Of a stretch of DNA of 64,000 nucleotides, positions 23,060 to 32,648 are shown piece after piece; position 1 is the first letter of the stretch; each line of letters opens with the position of its first letter. The notes beneath the pieces are model-generated. The model made no database searches and had not been told where the DNA came from. It worked only from the letters and a program-made list of their open reading frames with translations. Origin of the DNA: Gigaspora rosea (taxonomy: Eukaryota > Glomeromycota > Glomeromycetes > Diversisporales > Gigasporaceae); NCBI GenBank assembly GCA_003550325.1, contig QKWP01000011.1, forward strand, positions 684,729 to 748,728. Reading direction: 5' to 3'. A program made the position numbers and the translations under genes.

Positions 23060-23232
23060 TATAACGAGCAGATCCTTACTAATAAAGATTTAGGTATCCC
23101 TAAGATTTACTCTACCTTCTATACGTTAAGGTTCGTAATTGCAAAGTGTGACTGATCTGTTTAAGCAAAAAGCTTGAAATAGTAATAACTTCATAATACT
23201 ATTACATTAAAATAGATTGCGAACATACTAAG

Positions 23233-23344
23233 TAGGGTTGTTAATGGAGCACTCCAGGTTATAATAAAACATATTCCACTCCGGAGCACTTCAGGAAAGG
23301 TTATATGTTTTATTATAATCTGAAGTACTCCATTAACAACCCTG
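23233..23344. mobile_element. 112-bp hAT-type foldback MITE
   Basis: The arms (T/C)AGGGTTGTTAATGGAG pair over about 45 bp through TATAATAAAACATAT. The flanks ATACTAAG (23225-23232) and ATACGAAG (23345-23352) form an 8-bp target duplication with one mismatch. Confidence 0.82.
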
Positions 23345-24369
23345 ATACGAAGCTTTATTTGTTATGAAGAAACCGTTTGGTAAGTAAACTTGCGAAATCT
23401 TGAAATAAGTCAGAAATTGGTTTTTAGCATTATTCAAAAATGCAACAAGAAACTTATATGATTATTTTTTTATGCAAATAAAATAGGTTCTATATAATTT
23501 GCTTGTGGTCTAAATCTAAGATAGCTTACTCAAATAAAAAATGAAAATTAAGACCGTCTCTATCTTCAGTGAAACCCCAACAGTTACTATGCGAAAGAAT
23601 CCAAAAAGATCCACAAGCTAGAGGTATTTTGTTTAGAAGGTAAAGTTTTTACGTATACTATAACTATAGAACTATGTATAATTACTAATGGTCGAATGTA
23701 TTTGACTTAATAACAAAAACTAACAAAACAACCCTTTTTTTTTAATAGATAAAACGATTTGCTGAGCTACGTATATAATATTTTAGAACATAGTGTAAAA
23801 ATGTTTAATATTTAATAAAATGAAGTTAGTTATAAGAAATAAAAACGGGTAAAAGTTTTTAGATTACAACAAACTTTATGTGGTTTAATGGATTTTTTCA
23901 CAATAAACGTTAATTAAAATACAATAGATTATAGATTTTAGATCTCATATTATTTGGTATAACGAATAAAAGAGGCTTTAGAAAAACATATATGTTTAAA
24001 AAAATATTTTTGGTCCTTTTCGTTCTTTATTATAATAATAGAGTTAATTTCGCAGGTATAATTTTATTGCCTGACTTTCACTTGTAAAGCAATAATTTGT
24101 TACTTCCTGTGTCGTAATTAGCTGGAATTATTTTATACGTACTGTACGTACGTACGTACCGGTATGTACTTACAATTCATATGAGCTTTAATTGGAAAAA
24201 TTGGCCTCATATTTGTTTCAAAATAACGCACATGCGCGTTATTTAGAAAATCGTATTTAGTAAAAAAAATTAATTATCTCAAAATAACGCCCATGCGCGT
24301 ACTCTAAATAACACGCATATACTCAAAATAACGCGCAGATGGGCGCTATTACGCGAAAATACGGTAAGT

Positions 24370-25035
24370 AATAATAGTAAACCGAAACACTAACCTGAAA
24401 ACGAAGACACCAGCTAAAGTGACAATAGAAAGCGAATCACTAACTTGAAAACGAAGGCACCAACAATGGTAAAACGAAAAGCGAAACACTGACCTGAAAA
24501 CGAAAATTCTAGTGAATAGTAATGCAAAACATTGACTTGAAAACAAGAACATCCTTGAAAGTGACAATGATGAAACGAAATCCAATCTGAAACCCCGAAA
24601 ACGAAGGCACTAACGAAAGTGACAACGATAAAACGAAACCTGACCTGATAACGAAAATGTCAGTGCAAGAATCATAGTAAAGCGAAACACTGACCTGAAA
24701 ACAAAAACACTAGCGAAGGTGACAATGGTAAAGCGAAACACTGACCTGAAAACAAAAGAACCAGCGAAAATGACAATGGTAAAACGAAACCCGATCCGAA
24801 CCCCAAAAACGAAGACATCGGTGAAAATGTCAATGGTAAAGTGAAACCTAACTTAAAAATGAAAATGTAGTGTAAGTAACAATAGTAAAGCGAAACATTG
24901 ACTTACCCGAAAACGAAAATGTCAGTGTAAATAACAATAGTAAAACGAAAAGCTAAGTGACAATGGTAAAACAAAACACTGACCTGAAAACGAAGGCACT
25001 AGCAAAAGTGACAATGGTAAAGCGAAACTTGTAAC
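24370..25035. repeat. Degenerate minisatellite, unit about 50-57 bp
   Basis: A dozen or so imperfect units carry GTAAAGCGAAACACTGACCT, GAAAACGAAGGCAC and AGTGACAATGG in order. Units differ in length and by many substitutions, so the array is old. The reverse strand gives spurious phenylalanine-rich frames. Confidence 0.8.
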
Positions 25036-25355
25036 CACTTCTGTCGCATAAAACATATAATCAAAATAGAATTTTATACGCGTTCATTAACCAACTACAG
25101 TAGAACGTGAATTTACATTTAGCAAAAACATACGTTTTTTATAAATAATGCTATATTTAATAGCTTATTTAATATTAAGGGTTTAGTGAGATTCTGAATA
25201 GACAGGTCATAATGTCAAAACTTGAGTTAGTACTGCTGTAATGTATATGATTATCAGTTATGTAATCCTTCACCGTGTAACAATTTTTTTTAAAGTACAT
25301 CCATATAAAAAGAAATTCTTTAAATCATAATAACGCGTATTTCTTCTTTACAAAA

Positions 25356-27269
25356 ATGATAACACGTTCCTCTGTTCCTAAAAAATCTAATACAGAACTT
25401 GAAAGTTTAACACCATATTCAACTTCTGATTCTTTTCCAGATGATGAAAGTATTGAACCTCCTAAAAAACGCACTCGACGCAAAAAAGATTCTACTTTGA
25501 CGGAAGAGTCTATAACCACAATAGATACATTTTTCACATCAACTGAAAAAGGCACAAAATCTAAAAAAGAAAAGGATGAAGAACAATTTTTTAAGAATTT
25601 TCGTTTACGTCGTATAGTCAAAGAAAATCATGGAAATGTCATAAATCAGTTGGCTTTCTTTTTCAATTTAACAAATCATGAAGCACCTGTAGGTTTAGAA
25701 TATAAAAAAGTCTTTAACAAACTTGGTCATGTAGAACGTAATATACATGACTCAAGTAATATTTTAGCAAGCGTTGGTAGTATTCAGGTATTATTTATAT
25801 TATTTATTGTATACTGTATGTAAGTTTTACCTTTCAATATGTTAATATAAAATTTTTTGAACTAATTTAATTGTAATTAGGCAAATATCTATGATAATGA
25901 GCACTGTGGTGATCATCTGGATATTGTATCCAATTTTGCAGTTTCTGAAAATGTCGATTTAGCCTCAGGCGTATGTTTACTTTTTCATGTTTCCTTTTTA
26001 TTCGTATTTGTTAGCTGATTTAAAGAAATAACGCGTTTACACATATTTTTTATAGGAATTATTAACGTGTTGTTGGTTACATCGAGACGAAGATGCATTG
26101 CTGGCCATTGCTGGAAACTCTCGTACCATATACATTATTAGCCTTGCTTTATCCCTTACTATGAAAACCTTATGGGGGCATACTGGTACATCCCATACCT
26201 ATCATATTTATTTAACAACAATTCATTTTTTAAAAATTATTAATATTTAATGTACAATTATAGATGTAATTACTGATATTCAAAAGCACCCAAAAGATGA
26301 TCAACACATATTGTCCACTGCAAGAGACGCAACCGTAAGATTATGGCATGTAAATAGAGGCACGTGTCTGTACGTTTTCGAAACTAGGGCGTCAGTAATT
26401 GTAAGTTTTAACTTAAAATTGAACCGGTTTTATAAAATAATAAATCCAATGACCAAAATGTTAATCAGTTTTAATGTCTAGTATTGGCATCCATCTGGTC
26501 AAACCTTTTTAACCGGAAATTACATCGGAGAAATTCGAATTTGGGAAACACCAAGTTTGATCAATCCATCTGAAGATACATTGCATCTTTTTGAAGACGA
26601 CCTTAAAACACGGTTTAAAAAGATCCATTCTGTTCAAATAGGTTTGAAAATTACTGTTATAATTATTATCTTTTTCAAATATATACATATATATATATAT
26701 TATTATTATTATTTTTTTTTAGATTGTATTCGATTTGTTAATGGAAATGTGCTGTCAAAATCAATAAATGGCAAGATCGAATATTGGAATTACGAAACGC
26801 TTGAACTTATTAAATCTTTCGTTATTAAAAATAGCTCAAACAATAGATCGAGATTTGATGTTAGGTAATGTTAATGTACAAAGTAATGTTCACTATTACC
26901 TTTTAATCATTCGACTTATATTTCATATGATTATAGTTTGGATGAAAAGTATTTTTGCGTGGGTACAAGTAATGGTACCATTCATATATATAATGTTTTA
27001 AGTGGCAAATTGGTAACTGAACTTCGCCATCGACGGTCAACCAAAGCTGTAAGATGTTGCGTATTTTCAAGAGATACAAAGTAAGTGCCATATATATTTT
27101 TTTTAAGAAATACTTTTTAATAGTCAGATTGTTCCAAATTGATAAATCCTTTTAATATAGGCAAGTACTTGCGGCTGGTGAAGAAGGATATATTTGGAGA
27201 TATGATTATATTAGTGATGAAAAATTGGCAGAATGGGCGAAATGGAAACAAACAAAACAAGATGAATAA
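25356..27269 (+). CDS. EED: EED/ESC-like WD40 subunit of Polycomb repressive complex 2
   Basis: Eight exons: 25356-25787, 25881-25970, 26056-26185, 26264-26400, 26482-26641, 26723-26864, 26937-27080, 27161-27269. All introns are GT-AG, all phases agree, and the protein is 447 aa, close to animal EED (about 440). A basic, Ser/Lys-rich N terminus (1-75) precedes a WD40 propeller. Landmarks align in order with EED: LASVGS, ELLTCCWLHRDEDALLAIAG, LWGHTDVITDIQKHP, ILSTARDATVRLWHV, DCIRFVNGNVLSKS, and the C-terminal AVRCCVFSRD...GYIWRYDYI. EED binds the EZH2-type methyltransferase and, in animals, reads H3K27me3. By eye, the aromatic-cage positions (human F97, Y148, W364, Y365) are not aromatic here. 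It is nuclear. The 3' end converges on QCR9 with 154 bp between. Confidence 0.85.
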
Positions 27270-27423
27270 GAGATGTCGTTATTTTGGCTTTTTAAAAAAA
27301 GTGACTATTGGCAAAAAAAAAAAATTGTTATTAAAATTTTTAAACTGTTCTTTGCCGATTTAAATAAATCACTTTCTAAACATTAGCACAATTGTAAACT
27401 AAATTCCATTATCTAATGTTGTT

Positions 27424-27776
27424 TTAATTTTGAACGTATTTATTTTCGATGTCTTTCCATTGTTTCTGTTATTAAATGTGAAAAAAAGCCCATTTTAATT
27501 ATTTTAATTATTAAAAAAAAATGAATGAACTCTTACTTACTCCTCTATTAATAGTGTCCCAAGCCTTATCAGCAGCAGTATCAAAAACTATTTCAGTCAC
27601 AAAAGCTGTAGTAAAAACACCGGTCAAAAATACGGAATTGCGCCTAAGCAGTGTGCGATAAATTGTTCCGACGAATCTATAAAGCATAAAAAAATAATGG
27701 ACAAATTATAAATATATATTAAACAAAAGAAATAATAAGTTTCATGAAATAATTGGAACCTGCTGTTGGTAGACAT
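27424..27776 (-). CDS. QCR9: Cytochrome bc1 complex subunit 9 (QCR9/UQCR10)
   Basis: Three exons on the minus strand: 27776-27760 (17 nt), 27676-27541, 27465-27424, giving 64 aa (yeast Qcr9 is 66). The protein has the family layout: a short N terminus, GTIYRTLLRRNSVFL, one membrane helix (TGVFTTAFVTEIVF), then DTAADKAWDTINRG and the C-terminal KQWKDIENKY. The subunit sits in the mitochondrial inner membrane in complex III. Intron 1 uses a weak GTTCCA donor; intron 2 uses GTAAGT. The gene is divergent from SAP18, with 292 bp between start codons. It is too small and split to appear as a long frame; the identification rests on the protein pattern and consistent splice phases. Confidence 0.88.
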
Positions 27777-28068
27777 TTTAATTTAATAATAATAATGGAA
27801 TAAAAAAAAGTCTGACAGATCTTATGATAATAATGCTAATGATATATTTATAATGATGGTAAATAATCGTGCTAACCAATAATTATGCTAGGTTAAGTAT
27901 CACAAACTTTATATATCTTTTGAATATAGGAAGCTCGCGTTATTACTTTTTTTTTCTTTACTTACTATTATTCTAGATTCTGGTGTTAAAACTAAGCCGT
28001 GTTTTTGTGCAGTGATAGGGAGTATAAAAAAAAATTCCATCCAAACAGAAAATTTTTAACAAAGAAAA

Positions 28069-28931
28069 ATGACTGACTTACAGAATAGTACCTCTACGAC
28101 GGGCAAAAACAAATTAGTAGTTGATCGTGAGAATGTAAGATCCCAAATTAAAACTTTTTAAGAATTTCCTTCAAAAATAATTAATGTGCTGACAAATTAT
28201 TGTTAATATTATAGACGGTTCCCTTTTTATTGCGAATGTTTTGGCAGCAAGGTGCTCATCACAGGTGAAAAACATTTTTAGGTTTTAATACATAAATTTT
28301 AAAATAATATTTTAAAATTTGGAAATATATATATATTTTTTGATAGGCCCGAAGATTACACACCTGACCATCTCCCTACTGAAAATGAAATACAACTATA
28401 CACGTGGTAAAGTCAATTGACAAAAATTTTTTAAAATAATTAATTGAAAATAATTATTTAGTTAATTTTTTGTTTTATTAAAATTATATATATATATATA
28501 TATATAGGAAAGATGCTACATTGAAAGAAATTGCCAATCTTATTAAAGAAGTGAATTTTGAATCTACTCGATCAAATGCTCGAATATCATTTAAATTAGT
28601 TTATATTGATAATTTACGTGGAAAATATGCATTTAAAGATTTGGGTACAGTTTATAATATGACATCAACATCTGATGATGATATAAATCTTGATGATGCA
28701 AGATTTGTTATTGGAGACTTTTTAGATGTGGGAGTTTTTCATGGTGTACCTCCAAGAGTTCCTGAAAGAAGAGGTAGTATCTTAAAAGATCGAAATAGAG
28801 ATAGAGATCGAGCAAGAAATAGTTATCGTAACGTTGGAAATGAACGTCGTGATAGGGATCGAGAACGCGATAGAAATAATGATAGAAGGGACGATCGTAG
28901 AGATGGTAGTTTTAGGGATAGAAGACGATAA
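28069..28931 (+). CDS. SAP18: SAP18, Sin3-associated / ASAP complex subunit
   Basis: Four exons: 28069-28134, 28215-28264, 28347-28406, 28508-28931, all GT-AG and in phase, encode 199 aa. The ubiquitin-like SAP18 domain (about 18-145) shows VDREN..VPFLLRMFW, HHRPEDY, EIQLYTWKDATLKEIANLIKE, ISFKLVYIDN, and FVIGDFLDVGV, matching the family in order. SAP18 works with the Sin3 histone deacetylase and with RNPS1 and Acinus in the exon-junction-linked ASAP complex. The last 55 residues are an RD/RE-rich tail (RDRDRARN, RRDRDRERDR) that the short animal protein lacks; RS/RD-like tails are common in splicing factors, so a nuclear speckle or RNA-linked role is an inference. The start follows an A-rich AAAGAAAAATG. 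Confidence 0.9.
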
Positions 28932-29689
28932 AAAAATAAAATAAATTCTTGTTGAGTTTCCTGTATTAAAAAGATACAACAAAGATCATCTGGTTTATAT
29001 TGATTAATATGATTGGATTACATATAGTCATAATAATTAAAGTCATCATAATTAAAAAAAATTTGATTAATGTTAACATTAAATAAAATATAATGATACA
29101 GTATATCAGATATGAATTATAAAATCATTATACGATAGAAAATTTTATAAAATGCACTTTTTTGTTCATAGTAGTACAGTATGAGTGATAAAAAAAAAGT
29201 AGGTGTATATAAACAATTTATTAATACACAATATGTTTCAAAGGGAATCAATCGTCAAAAAACCTTTTGATTTCAAATGTTTGTTGTTGTATGGTTGTAA
29301 CCATATATAAGTAAGTTCTTTTTAATAATAATATGCAATTGTGTACAACTTTATAAATACATATGTAGAGTTTTGATTGATTATAGATGATTACTTTTTT
29401 GAAGGTTACGTAGAGGTGTTTACAAATTTATACAGTACTGTAATTTAAAAAAAAAAACGGTAGTTTTATGATCACGAATCATATAAAAAATGAAAATCAA
29501 TTAAAGAAACCCATTTGTCACCTATTTCGAAGAATCTTAATGTTTCAATTCAGTCTAACAAACACACAGATAAAGAATGAAGGAATCAAGAGAAGTGTTA
29601 GAAAAGTGATGAATAACTAGAATCCAAGTGAAGAAAAGACCTACATACCACATATAAATCTCAAATATACCGTACTTACCTGCTGTTAA

Positions 29690-29793
29690 ACTAATACCTA
29701 ATTCTTGTTTAATTAATAAATTGATTTGTTGGATAATAGAATTAACCAAACAGACCGAATCTGAATCTTTTGAATCCACTCCTAATATGATTT
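29690..29793 (-). other. Possible exon of an unidentified gene
   Basis: A 104-nt minus-strand segment is bounded by an AAATTTAG acceptor (ending 29794) and a GTAAGT donor (29689-29684). It reads as LGVDSKDSDSVCLVNSIIQQ and continues as a plausible amphipathic helix. No start exon or following exon could be linked. It lies between the convergent 3' ends of SAP18 and NDUFB4. It may be chance. Confidence 0.3.
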
Positions 29794-29974
29794 CTAAATT
29801 TTATTCGAATTTCATAATTTTTACATTTCTTGATTATCGGACTCGAATTTAAACAATATAATAACTTGACAATAAGATCCATATATAAAACTCCAAGAAT
29901 TTCTTCATTGAAAATTTATCACAATTATATTCTAACAATCTTCAATTTACTTTTGTTAATTTTTTTTTTTTTAA

Positions 29975-30380
29975 TTAGTTATTTTCTTTGTGAACTGATG
30001 AGGATTTTTTGAATGCATTATTCCAATTCACTTTATACTTTTTTTTTTAAAAAAAAAAACAAATTTAAAAGGTTAAATCAATATAAAGATTATTTTTTTA
30101 TAAAAAAAAAAAAAAAAACCTACATCAGATGAAAAAGCAAGGACACCAAGGCCTACAGGAATAATTACACAACCAATAATTGCAATTCGGATATTACGTC
30201 TATTAGTGAATCGGAAATGTTTATATGTTCCATCACGCATATAACCCCAACGCTCGAATGCTGGATCTTTTATGAAGGCTGTTTATAAAAATGATTGATA
30301 TTTTTTAAATTATAAAGTTAGTAAAATAATAGAAAAAAAAAAATCATTAATAATATCTTACTATCATGATCTCCTGCCAT
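29975..30380 (-). CDS. Complex I subunit NDUFB4/B15-like
   Basis: Three exons on the minus strand: 30380-30362, 30278-30124, 30037-29975, phases consistent, 78 aa. The protein has a short N terminus, then KDPAFERWGYMRDGTYKHFRFT, a motif shared by fungal B15/NDUFB4 proteins, one membrane segment (IAIIGCVIIPVGLGVLAF) and a polar tail (YKVNWNNAFKK). This is an accessory subunit of NADH dehydrogenase in the inner mitochondrial membrane, where it helps assemble the distal membrane arm. The final acceptor is AAG in an A-rich tract, so the last 20 residues are less certain. It diverges from STS1 with 878 bp between start codons. Confidence 0.68.
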
Positions 30381-31018
30381 GATGGGAGAACAATCAATTG
30401 ATCGAATTTTTTAAGAATTAATCTTTTTTTATCGTTATCTCGTTATTATAGTTTATATCGTTAAGAAGGAGTAAAATCTGAGTGTATATCGATAACGGTA
30501 TGATATCTGATATACAGTATCGGTATATTTATATATAATATATATCAGATGTATATATATATATATACTGGTAACTTATACCGGGATAAGATTATAACAT
30601 TTTAGGTAATGATCTGGATAATCGAACTATGTAACACGAATCGATATCGAAAAAAAATGTGACATTTCAGCTTGTATTACCGAGGGATCGACGAGTAGAC
30701 CAGATTTCCCATTGATCGTTGATCCAATTTCATAATTTTTTTTTGACAAATTAGAATGCGATAGAAGCATGTACGTACTTTGATAGCCGGAGATTGTCTT
30801 CCTTTTGAGACACAAACATTTAATCATTCTTTTTAAAATTGAGTTCGCGGTTCTTAAAAGCAGAACGTAAGACAATGGGAACAATACGCGTAAATCACGT
30901 GTAATTGTAATAGTAGTTTTTTAGCATTGATCTTCTGTTGTACGTATGCAGCCTGATCCCTACCTTGTTCCTACATAAGTGATAAGCTGTAGTTGAAAAC
31001 TTTATCCACGTACAAACA

Positions 31019-31060
<42 letters not shown>

Positions 31061-31258
31061 AATAGTTTGATAGAACAGTGCAACTAACTAGTGACTACTA
31101 CAAACTCAGTCTAAACTTTCTCCATTTTCGGTTACAATTCAAATTGGAGCAAAAAAACATTTATTTTCTTATAAATAAACGATATCAAAATATTAGTTTA
31201 AAAAATAATTTGTTTGAAACCCGTTCTATCTATTTTACTTTAATATCAACCGTAAAAT
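30381..31258. other. Intergenic region between divergent NDUFB4 and STS1
   Basis: It contains TATATATA microsatellites (30530-30570), a CGATATCG-rich stretch (30480-30650) and a 35-bp poly(T) tract at about 31023-31056. It probably includes both promoters. Frames here are short and unrecognisable. Confidence 0.5.
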
Positions 31259-32648
31259 ATGAGTGACAATTCTCCGTGCTTTCCGTTGAATAGAATTCAA
31301 CAAAACTTTTTCCATCCAAGCGGAGCAGCTTTCTTTCATCATGCTCAAATGGTACCAAAAGCACATTACAGAGAAAGAGTTACACCTGCTGGAGCTGGTG
31401 CTGCTGAAGTCCCACCCAAAAGTAAGTTTTTCATGAGGTTATTTACTCAATTTTGACCTCATAATCAAACATAAATTTATTTGGTTTTGGTATAGTCATA
31501 GGAAAACGAAAAGCCAGTGCTTACGACTTTGACGAATCAATGGGTGAAAGTAAAAGTCCTCCAAGTTCGCCTAGAATGGTATCTCACTCTACACAAGAAA
31601 TGGAAAAGGAATACTCCTTGGTGAAGAGAACTAAGATGAGTAACGAGAAAGAATTTCCTTTAAGTAAACTTTTAGGTATTTTATTTATTTTTTTTTTTAA
31701 TAAAAAAAAAAAACTATATATATATATATATATATATTCAGTGTTTAATATTGCAATATTGCAATGGCAACATAGCTAACTATCTATTTTTTTTTTATAG
31801 CGACCCTTGATAAACCACAACTGCTGTCACTGTTAAATAATCTTATAGATACACATCCCAACTTGCAGTCGGAAATTGCTTCAAACATTCCTCGACCAAC
31901 TATTCAATCTGTAACAAATATTTTGACTAGTCTAGAAAAGAAATATCAAGATAGTTTTCCTTATACAAAATGGGGTCACACCAAAGATGACTATAGTTTC
32001 AATCGTGTTAAGCCTGCCCTTTTAGAATTAAAGGTTTGTTTTTGTTTGTCTACATTATTAATTAATATTCATTATATATAATATTATATTAATTTATTAT
32101 TTAACTTAAAATTTAATAATTTAAATATTATTATATATTACTATATATTACTATTTAATTTTATTCCATAGGGTGCCATTTTAGATTACGCTGCTCATTT
32201 CACATCACCCGATGAATTTCCAATTAATACATTCACATTTCTTCATCTGGCCACTAATTATACTCATAGATTACCAGATTGGGATAATAGTTCACACAAT
32301 GAACTTAAACATGAAATATATGTTAAATTGGCTGATTTTTGGAAAAAAGCTATTATTAATGCTGCAAGTAAGCTAAGAGAGGGAAAAATATATGGTCAAA
32401 CAGTTGTTAATGAATGGGTGAAAAAGTATGTTTTTTTTATTTTATTAAAATAAATTATATAAATTATTTATATATAAATCAATTATCTAATATGAATATT
32501 TTTTTTTTATAGTCTCGCTCAACATGATCGCGATTCTAATGGTATGTTCAGACAAGCTATTGATGAATTTACCCAAAAGTTAGGCTGGATTATTGGACTT
32601 CAAAATGGGTCAACACAACACCACATCTATTTTGGCATGCCAGTCTAA
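31259..32648 (+). CDS. STS1: STS1/Cut8 nuclear proteasome tethering factor
   Basis: Five exons: 31259-31421, 31496-31675, 31801-32033, 32172-32425, 32513-32648, all GT-AG and in phase, encode 321 aa. Residues 1-115 are low complexity, with a KRK basic patch near residue 58 that could serve nuclear import, and serine-proline clusters. The Cut8/STS1 helical domain follows (LDKPQLLSLLNNLIDTHPNL, SVTNILTSLEKKYQDSFPYTKWG, FTFLHLATNYTHRLPDW, LADFWKKAII, EWVKNLAQHD, FTQKLGWIIG). The protein anchors the 26S proteasome at the nucleus and itself turns over rapidly in yeasts. A long intron 3 region contains a TATA microsatellite. The start is the first ATG before a conserved-looking N terminus. Confidence 0.9.

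Larger units (their letters stand above)
22713..24364. mobile_element. 1.65 kb non-autonomous element with TA duplication
   Basis: The ends are perfect inverted repeats CCGTATTTTCGCGTAATA / GCGCTATTACGCGAAAATACGG (about 18 bp exact), with further subterminal AATAACGCNCATGNGCGTTATT motifs on both sides (22735-22800 and 24225-24345). TA flanks both ends (22711-22712 and 24365-24366). No transposase frame is present. Two smaller elements are nested inside at 22869-23059 and 23233-23344. Confidence 0.85.

Noticed and set aside
24349-24585. 78-codon Phe/Ser-rich frame on the minus strand
   Set aside because: It lies over the degenerate minisatellite and a transposon end; the apparent coding signal is repeat periodicity.
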